A stretch of DNA of 64,000 bases. It comes from CAZJLN01 sp964540765 (GTDB lineage: Bacteria; Chloroflexota; Anaerolineae; Anaerolineales; Anaerolineaceae). The stretch is taken from contig CAZINW010000002.1 of the NCBI GenBank assembly GCA_964540765.1, forward strand, positions 36,105-100,104, written 5' to 3'. This document shows, piece by piece, positions 44,242-52,438 of the stretch. A program made the translations under genes and the position numbers. The notes beneath the pieces are model-generated. The model was not told where the DNA came from, made no database searches, and saw only the letters and a list, made by a program, of their open reading frames with translations. Position 1 is the stretch's first letter; each line of letters opens with the position of its first letter.

Positions 44242-46980
44242 TCAGTTGCCTTCGGCAAGATTAGCCTTGATATATGGCACAGCCTTATCCAATGCCTCGG
44301 AAAGTTTGTCAGGGTTTTTGCCGCCTGCCTGTGCCATATCCGGCTTGCCACCGCCGCCGCCCTCAACAATTGCAGCCACTTCTTTGATCAATTTTCCGGC
44401 GTGCAGTCCGCGCGCGATCAAATCTGGCGTCACTGAAGCGATGAGAATGGGTTTGTCTTCCAGCACGCTGCCCAATAGGACCACCCCTGAGGTATATTTC
44501 TGCCTGAAGCGATCTGCCAACTCACGCAAGGTTTCAGCGCTTGCATTTGGAATGATGGCGGTCAGCACCGGAACACCTTGAACCTCGGGAACTTGCAGGA
44601 GTGCTTTTTCAAATTTGTCACGCGCAAGTTGATTTCGTAAAGTGTCAGCTTCTTTTTTGGCTTCATCCAGACTTTCCAGCAGAGAGGTTATTTTCACGGG
44701 TACGTCCATGGGTGCTGTGGTGAGGATCTGGGCAGATTGATCCAGGGTATTCATGCGCTCACGGGCAAGTTCATAGGCTTTTTGACCGGTAACTGCTTCT
44801 ATGCGGCGCACCCCCGCGGCAATGCTGCCTTCAAAAGTGATCAGGAAAAGACCGATATCAGCCGTGTTGTGCACGTGCGTCCCGCCACATAATTCGTAGG
44901 AAAAAGTCTCCTGGTTGCCGATGCTGATGGTGCGCACCATGGCACCATATTTCTCTCCGAATAGCGCAGTCGCACCCTCGTCAATCGCCTCCTGTAGCGG
45001 TTTAACAGTGGTTTTAAGCTCATAGTGTCCAAGGATGGCTTGATTTACACGTGCTTCAATATCCAGCAGTTCTGAGCGGGTAACGCCTTTGGGGTGGTTA
45101 AAGTCAAAACGCAGCCGATCCGATGCCACCAGCGAACCCGCCTGGCGTGCATGAGTGCCGAGCATCTGGTGTAATTCTGCGTGCAGCAGATGCGTGGCGG
45201 TATGATTGCGCATGATGTTCAGCCTTCGTTCAGCGTCAACCTGTGCCAAGGCGTCATCGCCAATGCGTGGGGTTCCACTGAGTACCTCACCAACATGTAC
45301 GATCACCCTTGCCGCTGGTTTGCGGACTTCGTCCACACGCACCGACCATTTGCCGGCTGGGTCTGATTGAATTTGACCGGTATCAGAGACCTGCCCACCC
45401 GATTCAAGGTAAAAACAGGTCTCCGGGAGCAGAATTTCAACCCTATCACCGGGCGAAGCAACCTCAACAAAGCTGGTGTCTTTAAAGATGCCCAACACTT
45501 TCCCACGCACTTCCAGCGCGCCATAAGGATCATACGCCACACCGTCTGCGGGAAGCTGCTCTTCACTTACCAGCCTGGCGAATACAGCCTGGTAATTCTC
45601 AACACCCACGCCGTTCATTTCTCCGAATGACTTACCTGCACCGGATGCAAGCCGATGCTGTTCAAGGGCAGCGTGGAATCCCTCCTCATCAACCTCAAGC
45701 CCTTCCTCTCGCAGGATATCCCGCGTGATCTCCAGTGGGAAGCCCAGGGTCGCGTAAAGATCAAAGGCAGCCTCACCGTCAAGCATGCTTGTGTTTTTCT
45801 GTCTGAGATCGCTCATTAAGAGCTTGAGGGCTGTGAAACCAGAATCAAGCGTCTCTGCAAAGCGCTCTTCTTCACGCGTGATCGTCTCCAGGATGGTTTG
45901 ATGGTTGCGTTTGAGCTCAGGGTAGGCTTCTCCGTAGTTCTGAATGACAACTTCAGCCACCTTTGCCATAAAAGGCTCATGGAGATTCAGTTTTCTTGCA
46001 AAGCGGGCTGCCCGGCGGATGATCATCCTGCAAATGTAATTGCGTCCAATATTGCCGGGAATGACCCCGTCTGCAATCAGAAAAGAGGCTGCGCGCACGT
46101 GATCCGCGATCACCCTGTAAGGGGTGATGCTTGCTGCACGCTCGGCATCGCTCTGATCTGAAAGCTGCTGCACAACATCCAAAAGTGGGGAAAGCAGGTC
46201 AGTGGCATAATTGCCATTAACACCTTGAATGACTGACACCACGCGTTCAAGCCCCATGCCGGTATCCACATGTTTCTGAGGAAGCGGAACCAGTTCGGTG
46301 GGTGAAAGCCGGTTGTATTGGATGAAGACATTGTTCCAAAGTTCGGTCCAGCGACCACAGCCGGCATTGATATGGCATACATGATTGGGGTCATCCTTCT
46401 TGCGGCAGGCTTCTGGTCCGAAGTCATAATGTATTTCACTGCAGGGACCACAGGGACCGGTTTCAGCCATTTCCCAGAAGTTATCCTTGCGTCCATATGG
46501 CACAAGATATTGTGGGTTAAAACCATTGAGTGAAAGCCATACATCTGCCGCTTCGCGATCTTCCGGGATTTGGTTGTATTCATCTTTGAAATACGTTGCC
46601 CAAAGTTTTTCTTTGGGCAAACCCCATACCTCAGTAAGTAGTTCCCATGCCCAGGTCAGGGCTTCTTTTTTATAGTAGTCGCCAAAGCTCCAGTTGCCAA
46701 GCATTTCGAAAAAAGTATGGTGTGTATCATCACGACCAACTTCGTCAAGATCATTATGTTTTCCTGAAACCCGCATGCATTTTTGCGAGTCAACCGCGCG
46801 TGTGTAGGGGCGTTTATCGGTGCCCAGGAAAACATCCTTGAACTGCACCATGCCTGCGTTGGTGAACAGCAGGGTGGCATCCCCGCCGGGAACGAGCGAA
46901 GCACTGGGAACAACGGTATGCCCACGCTCCTTGAAAAAGTCAATGAATGATTGCCGGATTTGCGCACCTGTTAATGCCAT
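44242..46980 (-). CDS. alaS: Alanyl-tRNA synthetase
   Basis: 912 residues from the ATG at 46980, with GAGGATCATT upstream; four more in-frame codons precede it. The aminoacylation domain starts IRQSFIDFFKERGHTVVPSA and has LLFTNAGMVQFKDVFLG. The editing domain has HTATHLLHAELHQML and CGGTHVHNTADIG, whose Cys and His bind zinc. The C-Ala domain has the glycine-rich GGGGGKPDMAQAGGK. Cotranscribed with mutS. Confidence 0.97.
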   Translation of the reverse strand: MALTGAQIRQSFIDFFKERGHTVVPSASLVPGGDATLLFTNAGMVQFKDVFLGTDKRPYTRAVDSQKCMRVSGKHNDLDEVGRDDTHHTFFEMLGNWSFGDYYKKEALTWAWELLTEVWGLPKEKLWATYFKDEYNQIPEDREAADVWLSLNGFNPQYLVPYGRKDNFWEMAETGPCGPCSEIHYDFGPEACRKKDDPNHVCHINAGCGRWTELWNNVFIQYNRLSPTELVPLPQKHVDTGMGLERVVSVIQGVNGNYATDLLSPLLDVVQQLSDQSDAERAASITPYRVIADHVRAASFLIADGVIPGNIGRNYICRMIIRRAARFARKLNLHEPFMAKVAEVVIQNYGEAYPELKRNHQTILETITREEERFAETLDSGFTALKLLMSDLRQKNTSMLDGEAAFDLYATLGFPLEITRDILREEGLEVDEEGFHAALEQHRLASGAGKSFGEMNGVGVENYQAVFARLVSEEQLPADGVAYDPYGALEVRGKVLGIFKDTSFVEVASPGDRVEILLPETCFYLESGGQVSDTGQIQSDPAGKWSVRVDEVRKPAARVIVHVGEVLSGTPRIGDDALAQVDAERRLNIMRNHTATHLLHAELHQMLGTHARQAGSLVASDRLRFDFNHPKGVTRSELLDIEARVNQAILGHYELKTTVKPLQEAIDEGATALFGEKYGAMVRTISIGNQETFSYELCGGTHVHNTADIGLFLITFEGSIAAGVRRIEAVTGQKAYELARERMNTLDQSAQILTTAPMDVPVKITSLLESLDEAKKEADTLRNQLARDKFEKALLQVPEVQGVPVLTAIIPNASAETLRELADRFRQKYTSGVVLLGSVLEDKPILIASVTPDLIARGLHAGKLIKEVAAIVEGGGGGKPDMAQAGGKNPDKLSEALDKAVPYIKANLAEGN

Positions 46981-47199
46981 AATGATCCTCATGAGCTAAA
47001 GCTTTCAGAACAAATACCCTGAAGTAAAAATTATACTTGAAATTACGTAGTTCGCATATTTTCTATAGGGACTAACATTTAACATCCCCTTATGCCAGCC
47101 TCAATGTTCAATGGATGAATGTTGGCCACAGATCGTGGCAGATTAAACAGGAACCTGTCCAAATCATTATGGTTGGCTTTGATATTTGTTTGCGGGTAT

Positions 47200-47400
47200 C
47201 TAATCCGCTGTCAGCGTCTTGCTCAAATTGCGCGGAAAATCAGGATCAAAGCCCCTCGCCACCGCCATGTGATGTGAAAGCAATTGGAGGGGGATGACAG
47301 ACAGTAGCGCTGCAAAGGCAGGGTTGGAGGATGGGATCACGATCATATCGCTGGCATTGGCTTCCAGCCGGGCATCCGCTTCCCCAATCGCAATCGCACG
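47200..47400 (-). pseudogene. Headless remnant of the glmS 3' end (201-base direct duplication)
   Basis: Bases 47200-47400 align without gaps to 49636-49836, the last 201 bases of glmS including its stop codon, with about 12 mismatches by hand count (~94% identity). Translated, it gives the last 66 residues of GlmS with three changes (Tyr to His, Thr to Ala, Val to Ala near the C-terminus). Similarity ends sharply on both sides. No start or upstream glmS sequence is attached, so it is non-functional. It marks the far end of the AbiE island. Confidence 0.92.
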
Positions 47401-47494
47401 CCCTCTTCCCCGCTTTAAGGCGAGAGCTTTTGTCATTCCAACAAATGAACGTGTAGGCTGTTTGTTGATTCAAAGGTATATACAGATTAGGGGA

Positions 47495-47516
47495 AAGTCA
47501 AGAGTCGTCTTGACTT
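47495..47516. repeat. 9-base perfect inverted repeat
   Basis: AAGTCAAGA / TCTTGACTT with a 4-base loop (GTCG). On the minus strand it is followed by TTTCCCC, so it could be a weak terminator for the AbiE transcript 125 bases upstream, or an element end. The rest of 46981-47639 outside this and the glmS remnant shows no gene. Confidence 0.6.
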
Positions 47517-47639
47517 AGTATCAATACAATTTAACGATTATGAAAAATAATCAAGGTCAATCCTGATTGAATGATCTAGATTACTTTAAGATTCTACTAC
47601 ACACAATAACAATGTAAGATGAGATTTACAATTCATTCA

Positions 47640-48419
47640 CTATACCAGGTCAACCTCTTTCCAGAACTCTCTGAATTTAGTCACTCGCATTACCTGATCC
47701 GGGCTTATCAGGAAGGGGGCAACGTCTTTCGCGAGTGCATTAAAATCAATATCCTCTATTCTCTCGAGAAGTTCCTCTCGCAGGCTTTCGGGAGTATCAA
47801 TTCCCATTTTTTGATTGATATAGCCGAAGTCTGGTTTTGTCTTACTGAAAAGAAATGTAATATCGAAGAAGTCTCTTCCCTTAGGGCGTTTGCGATTAAT
47901 CGCCGCATAAATCTTTTGTGACAGCAGTATACTTAATGGCGTCACTCTGATCCCGGTAAAGACATCAAACTTATTTAATATCTTGATCTCCGGTGTATAG
48001 TCATATCCTTGAGTAACAGTGTCCACTTGAATAAGGATTTTCTCCTGTTGATGAGGAGATAAACCTTGCTTATAAAGCAGCTCTGGAAACCTCAGATAAC
48101 AATGATGTGCCTCTTTCACTACCAAGCTGATCTCCACCAGAAATCCTTCTAGCTCTAAAAACTGTTTTACTTTCTGGATCATGTCACCAAATGCCTGCCA
48201 GCTCAGTCCAAAATTGTCTAGATCGATATCCTCCGAAAAACGACTATTTCCATGCACAATGCGTAAAGCTGTTCCGCCTAAGAACGACAGCTTACTGGCG
48301 TGATTACTCTCAAAAATGGCCTGTAATATTTTATATTGCAGGTATTCACGAACAATGGCTCTTTCATATCCCTGCAGCGGTTCTGGATACTGCTCTTTTA
48401 TTTGTTGTAAATCAAGCAT
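47640..48419 (-). CDS. abiEii: AbiEii-type nucleotidyltransferase toxin
   Basis: 259 residues of the AbiEii/MenT-like nucleotidyltransferase family. The active-site stretch is FLGGTALRIVHGNSRFSEDIDLD: GGT at 48-50 and the metal-binding SEDIDLD at 62-68. Further family residues appear in KILIQVDTV and KGRDFFDITFL. Relatives are toxins of type IV toxin-antitoxin systems and act in phage abortive infection, some by adding nucleotides to tRNA ends. The start overlaps the antitoxin gene by eight bases, so expression is coupled. The pair lies between two copies of the glmS 3' end. Confidence 0.93.
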   Translation of the reverse strand: MLDLQQIKEQYPEPLQGYERAIVREYLQYKILQAIFESNHASKLSFLGGTALRIVHGNSRFSEDIDLDNFGLSWQAFGDMIQKVKQFLELEGFLVEISLVVKEAHHCYLRFPELLYKQGLSPHQQEKILIQVDTVTQGYDYTPEIKILNKFDVFTGIRVTPLSILLSQKIYAAINRKRPKGRDFFDITFLFSKTKPDFGYINQKMGIDTPESLREELLERIEDIDFNALAKDVAPFLISPDQVMRVTKFREFWKEVDLV

Positions 48420-49029
48420 TAAGATACTCCATGAAAAGCTTTACCCTGCTATTTAGGGTTCTTTTTTCAAAGATGCTTAAGTACTTATTAAAAACAGTGC
48501 TATCCAACAGGGTTTGTAGTTGCACCCTGTTCCATCGGAGTCCTTCAAAATCAGCAATGGACTGTATGTCTGAATTTAAATACAAATAGTCCAATACGGC
48601 CTTTTCCAGACAGGCGATCTTGAACTTATTTCTATGACTGGTTTCAGCCGCCTTGTAACCAATCATATATTGAGGCTTTACGCTCCGATAGCTAAATGCT
48701 CCCCAGGCACTTTTATATTGCTTGGTCTTGCGTGAACTGACACTTGTTACACCTAGAACAGATTCGGGAATAACCTGGTAATACGCCAGGGCTGACTCCA
48801 GGCTGACATAAGAGGGCTCATAAAGCTTATTAGCCATCATGAATAGATACATCTCGTCAATTTCAATATCATCCAAGATATAATAGCCGCCAGCCAGCGG
48901 TTTGATGTATCCCTTATTCTGCCAGTAGTTTAACTGCTGCCTGTGAAAATCAGGATCGAGCTTACGCACATCATTTAAATTAAAGGCTGGTAGATCCTCA
49001 ATCTTGGATTCAAAGTCTCGAAATCTCAT
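48412..49029 (-). CDS. abiEi: AbiEi-type antitoxin / transcriptional regulator
   Basis: 205 residues. The N-terminal winged-helix region (about 1-75, with LNYWQNKGYIKPLAGGYYIL) is followed by the AbiEi C-terminal domain (SYVSLESALAYYQVIPE, ACLEKAVLDYLYL). AbiEi proteins repress their own operon by binding repeats in the promoter and neutralise AbiEii without direct contact. It has only a weak ribosome site but a consensus promoter 44 bases upstream. A+T content is higher than the neighbouring core genes, consistent with transfer. Confidence 0.9.
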   Translation of the reverse strand: MRFRDFESKIEDLPAFNLNDVRKLDPDFHRQQLNYWQNKGYIKPLAGGYYILDDIEIDEMYLFMMANKLYEPSYVSLESALAYYQVIPESVLGVTSVSSRKTKQYKSAWGAFSYRSVKPQYMIGYKAAETSHRNKFKIACLEKAVLDYLYLNSDIQSIADFEGLRWNRVQLQTLLDSTVFNKYLSIFEKRTLNSRVKLFMEYLNA

Positions 49030-49072
49030 AATTTATTTCTTTTTGTTACTATTTTTATTGACAATAAGAAAT

Positions 49073-49101
49073 ATAATATACTGAAATCGGTTCTCTGTCA
49101 A
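49073..49101 (-). promoter_or_regulatory. Consensus promoter of the abiE operon
   Basis: Minus strand TTGACA (49096-49101), exactly 17 bases, then TATTAT (49073-49078). The start codon is 44 bases beyond. Among the strongest sigma-70-like promoters seen in the window. Confidence 0.85.
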
Positions 49102-49635
49102 GTATACTTAGCAGTGTCTGTCTTATATCTACCGTTGTGATCTGTGCATTATGCTTTACCATATCTAGCACTTAATGATAGAACAACCCCGGGCATAAAA
49201 ATTAACTGTTAAACACACACACCATTTGGTGAAGGTAACAAATACTCCAAGTTTGCTTAGAAGGTAAGAGAGGGCATAAAGTTTCAGCAATAAATAAATT
49301 AGTAATTAAGATTCCAGGTTTCGGTGTTATTGGAATCATAAATAACCCAACACCTCCAGGTTATGATGCATACTCTTAAATCTGCGCGATTCGTAAAGGG
49401 GCTTGTGTTTTTCGCAAGACCGACGATTGTTGGTTACTGTCAACCTGGCTCTCCATGATCCCACAAAAGATCAAGCAGGTTTGAGGATGATTCAATGGTA
49501 AATGCAGATTCGGGGGATCTTAATCATGTGATCGTCTTGTTCATTATTTGTTAATACTCAGGAAATTAATTCTGGCTGGGATTTTTCGCAGCCAGAAATC
49601 AATAGTCATATATTGAAAATAACACTTTTGAGCGG
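49102..49635. other. Noncoding part of the AbiE island
   Basis: About 530 bases without a supported gene between the abiE promoter and the glmS stop. It contains the inverted repeat TCTGGCTG / CAGCCAGA (49571-49578, 49589-49596), 40 bases beyond glmS, which may act as its terminator but lacks a T-run. No integrase or recombinase frame is visible. Confidence 0.5.
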
Positions 49636-49836
49636 CTAATCCACTGTGAGCGTCTTGCTCAAATTGCGCGGAAAATCAGGATCAAAGCCCCTCGTCACCG
49701 CCATGTGATATGAAAGCAGTTGAAGGGGGATGACAGACAACAGCGCTGCAAAGGCAGGATTGGAAGAGGGGATCACGATCATATCGCTGGCATTGGCTTC
49801 CAGTCGGGCATCCGCTTCCCCAATCGCAATCGCACG
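49636..49836 (-). repeat. 201-base direct repeat, copy inside intact glmS
   Basis: The working partner of the copy at 47200-47400. The repeat begins exactly at the glmS stop codon and ends abruptly inside the gene. Together the two copies bracket about 2.2 kb containing abiEi/abiEii. Confidence 0.92.
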
Positions 49837-51423
49837 ACCGCCGCGGCAGGTGACTTCATTGATCCCGCTCACGATCAAGGGGATATCCTCAGGTCCGGCA
49901 GTGAAGAGGATTGGGAATCCCTTTGTCACAGCGGAAAGTGGCCCGTGCTTGAATTCTGTTGAGAGCATTCCCTCGCAATGCGCATAGGTAATTTCTTTGA
50001 GTTTGAGCGCTCCCTCCAGTGCCATCGGGTAGGTGGCTCCATAGCCGAGGCAGTAAAGGTTATCCCACGCGTTGATCTCTGGCGTAAGGGCTTCCACCTG
50101 TGGGTTTGTGAGCGTGATGGTGCTTTCCATCAAACCAGGAAGCTCATCGAGCGCACTGACTGGGTGTCCGCCAAGTCGTGCCGCCAGGTACAGGAATGTG
50201 ATCACCTGGTTGGTGAAGGTTTTCGTGGCAGGCACGCTGATCTCGTAACCGCATGCCAGTGGCAGCCAGGCTTCCGTCTTGCGCATCAGCGTCGAACCGA
50301 TCACGTTGGCAATCCCAAAACAGGTCGTACCTCTGGATTGGGCTGCTTGCAGGGCATTCAGCACATCTTTTGTCTCTCCAGATTGGCTCACAAAGATGCC
50401 AACATCCTCATGCGTGATCGCTGGCAGGTACTGGGGGATGAACTGAGGTGCAAGCATGGGAATCACCGCTTTCTTTGCCAGTTGAGCAAAGTACACCGAA
50501 CCAGCCAGACAGGCATGATAACTGGTTCCGCACCCGATAAAATAGACATGTCGGGCGCCATCCACCTTATCCAATATCTTTTGGACGTCAGCGCTGTTCT
50601 TAAGCAGGTGCAACACCTCGCGTGCCACCTGCGGCTGCTCATGGATTTCCTTCAGCATGAAATGGGCGTAGCCACCTTTTTGCGCTGTGCTCATCTCTTT
50701 TGTGATCAATTCTGCGTTGCGTTCAATCAAGCTGCCATCTTTGACAGAATGCAGGGTCACCTGGTTCGCAGAAAGGGTGATGATCTCACCATCTTCCAGA
50801 CGGATCACCTTGCGTGTCAGTGGCAAAATTGAAGGCAGGTCAGAGGAAACGCAGGTGAATCCATCCCCGATGCCGACCACCAGACCTGAGCCCTTTTTGA
50901 TGGCATAGAGTTTGTCATCATTAATTCGACCGATGACAAAGGCATAATCACCTTGCAGGTCGTTGTATGCCAGGCGAATGGCTTCAATGAAGTCTTTTCC
51001 CTGGTCGATGTAGCGTTCCACCGCATGAACGCAGGACTCACCGTCGTTTTCAGAGCGGACGGTCATGCCTTCTGCCTCGAACTGCCTGCGCAGCTCGACA
51101 TTATTGACCACGTTGCCATTATGTGCCCCAACCAGGTCACCGTCTGAGTCCAAGTGTGGTTGAGAGTTGATCTGTGAGGGTTCACCGAAGGTTGCCCAAC
51201 GCAGTTGGGTGATGCCCCGCTGACCATGCATCTCAGCCATGTTATATTTCTCAGCAACGTCATCCACCCTGCCTGCGTCCTTGCGCAAGTCAATCACATC
51301 ACCTGTGATGGTGGCTGCACCGACTGAGTCATAGCCTCTGTAGGTGAGCCGCCTGGCTGCGTCGATCAGAATGGGGCCCAATGTTTGATCTTTTGCTGTC
51401 ACGATGCCGAAAATACCGCACAT
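49636..51423 (-). CDS. glmS: Glutamine--fructose-6-phosphate aminotransferase (isomerizing)
   Basis: 595 residues. The N-terminal Ntn glutaminase begins MCGIFGIV with catalytic Cys2. Two SIS sugar-phosphate domains follow, with FIGCGTSYHACLAGSVYF, VSQSGETKDVLNALQ, LSTEFKHGPLSAV and the C-terminal DPDFPRNLSKTLTVD. It makes glucosamine-6-phosphate for peptidoglycan. It is 38 bases downstream of recR. The last 201 bases may have been replaced by island-borne sequence when the AbiE element entered, as a second copy lies beyond the island. Confidence 0.97.
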   Translation of the reverse strand: MCGIFGIVTAKDQTLGPILIDAARRLTYRGYDSVGAATITGDVIDLRKDAGRVDDVAEKYNMAEMHGQRGITQLRWATFGEPSQINSQPHLDSDGDLVGAHNGNVVNNVELRRQFEAEGMTVRSENDGESCVHAVERYIDQGKDFIEAIRLAYNDLQGDYAFVIGRINDDKLYAIKKGSGLVVGIGDGFTCVSSDLPSILPLTRKVIRLEDGEIITLSANQVTLHSVKDGSLIERNAELITKEMSTAQKGGYAHFMLKEIHEQPQVAREVLHLLKNSADVQKILDKVDGARHVYFIGCGTSYHACLAGSVYFAQLAKKAVIPMLAPQFIPQYLPAITHEDVGIFVSQSGETKDVLNALQAAQSRGTTCFGIANVIGSTLMRKTEAWLPLACGYEISVPATKTFTNQVITFLYLAARLGGHPVSALDELPGLMESTITLTNPQVEALTPEINAWDNLYCLGYGATYPMALEGALKLKEITYAHCEGMLSTEFKHGPLSAVTKGFPILFTAGPEDIPLIVSGINEVTCRGGRAIAIGEADARLEANASDMIVIPSSNPAFAALLSVIPLQLLSYHMAVTRGFDPDFPRNLSKTLTVD

Positions 51424-51461
51424 AATGTTCCTCTAGTTGTGAAAAAATTTTGGGGACGAAC

Positions 51462-52070
51462 TCAATCCATATCCTGCCTGCCAGCCAGTGCCCGCAGCAG
51501 GGTGTTTTGATCTGCGTATTCCACATCCCCGCCGACCGGTAAACCACGTGCCAGCCTGGTCACGCGAATGCCGAGGGGGGTGATGCGCTGATGCAGGTAG
51601 AGCGCTGTCGCATCGCCTTCCATGCTGGGATTGGTGGCGAGGATCACCTCTTTGATCTTACCGCTGTCCAGTCTTTGCAGAAGTTGTGCAATTTTAATAT
51701 CATTCGGGCCAATGCCCTCAATGGGAGAGAGCACCCCATGCAGAACATGATAGCGACCGTTGAACCCGCCCGTTCGCTCAAGGGCAATCACGTCCAAAGG
51801 CTCTTCCACCACGCAGATAATAGCTTCATCGCGTTCGCTTGAGCTGCACACTTCACAGCGTGATTGTCCAGCCTGGGTGATATTGAAACATTCTTCACAC
51901 AGCCCGGTTGCGGATTTGAGTTCCTGGAGTGTAGCGGCAAGAGTCAATGAAATTTCATCGGGTGCACGCAATAGATAAAACGCCAGTCGGGAGGCTGTTT
52001 TGGGGCCTATCCCTGGCAGGCGCGCAAATGCATCAATAACGTTCTGAACAGGTTCTGGTAAAGTGCGCAT
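51462..52070 (-). CDS. recR: Recombination protein RecR
   Basis: 202 residues. A helix-hairpin-helix (RLPGIGPKTASRLAFYLL) is followed by a zinc finger with Cys58, Cys61, Cys72 and Cys75, a Toprim domain (AIICVVEEPLDVIALE, VILATNPSMEGDATALYL) and a C-terminal Walker-like region (VTRLARGLPVGGDVEYAD). It works with RecFO in gap repair. Spaced eight bases after ybaB in the widespread dnaX-ybaB-recR operon. Confidence 0.96.
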   Translation of the reverse strand: MRTLPEPVQNVIDAFARLPGIGPKTASRLAFYLLRAPDEISLTLAATLQELKSATGLCEECFNITQAGQSRCEVCSSSERDEAIICVVEEPLDVIALERTGGFNGRYHVLHGVLSPIEGIGPNDIKIAQLLQRLDSGKIKEVILATNPSMEGDATALYLHQRITPLGIRVTRLARGLPVGGDVEYADQNTLLRALAGRQDMD

Positions 52071-52078
52071 TTAAAGAA

Positions 52079-52420
52079 TTACCTGCCCAGTCCCAACCCA
52101 CCCAGCATGTTGGTGAAAGGTGCCATCTTCTCTTCGGAAAGGCTGCGTGAGCTTTCAAGTGCCTTGTTGACGCCGCTCAGGAGCAGGTCCTGCAGCATTT
52201 CCACATCCGCATCCGCCAACAGGTCGGGTGAAATCGTGATGGCGCGGCACTGCTGGTCACCGCTCATGGTGATGCTGATGGCACCTCCGCCAACGGTCTC
52301 AGTAACCGTTGCTTCAGCCAGTTCTTCCTGTGCCTGTGCCATTTGTTCCTGCAATTTGGCAAATTGTGACATCATGCCGCCACCACGCGGCGATGAGGGT
52401 TGCTTGTATCCTTTAGCCAT
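52079..52420 (-). CDS. ybaB: YbaB/EbfC nucleoid-associated protein
   Basis: 113 residues. A Gly-rich N-terminus, a coiled helix (QFAKLQEQMAQAQEELAEATV) and the family beta core GGGAISITMSGDQQCRAITI and LLLSGVNKALESSRSLSEEKM, ending in a Gly-rich tail. Dimeric DNA-binding protein. It lies between dnaX and recR, with short gaps both sides. Confidence 0.94.
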   Translation of the reverse strand: MAKGYKQPSSPRGGGMMSQFAKLQEQMAQAQEELAEATVTETVGGGAISITMSGDQQCRAITISPDLLADADVEMLQDLLLSGVNKALESSRSLSEEKMAPFTNMLGGLGLGR

Positions 52421-52438
52421 AAATACTCCTTAAATTAA

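Noticed and set aside
47200..49836. Tn7-like insertion at glmS
   Set aside because: No tns genes, no Tn7 ends and no short target duplication are visible, and Tn7 inserts outside the gene without copying 201 bases of it.
49978..50832. 284-codon forward frame inside glmS
   Set aside because: Antisense shadow of a well-conserved gene.
51424..51461. glmS ribozyme
   Set aside because: Only 38 bases separate recR from glmS, too little for the ribozyme.
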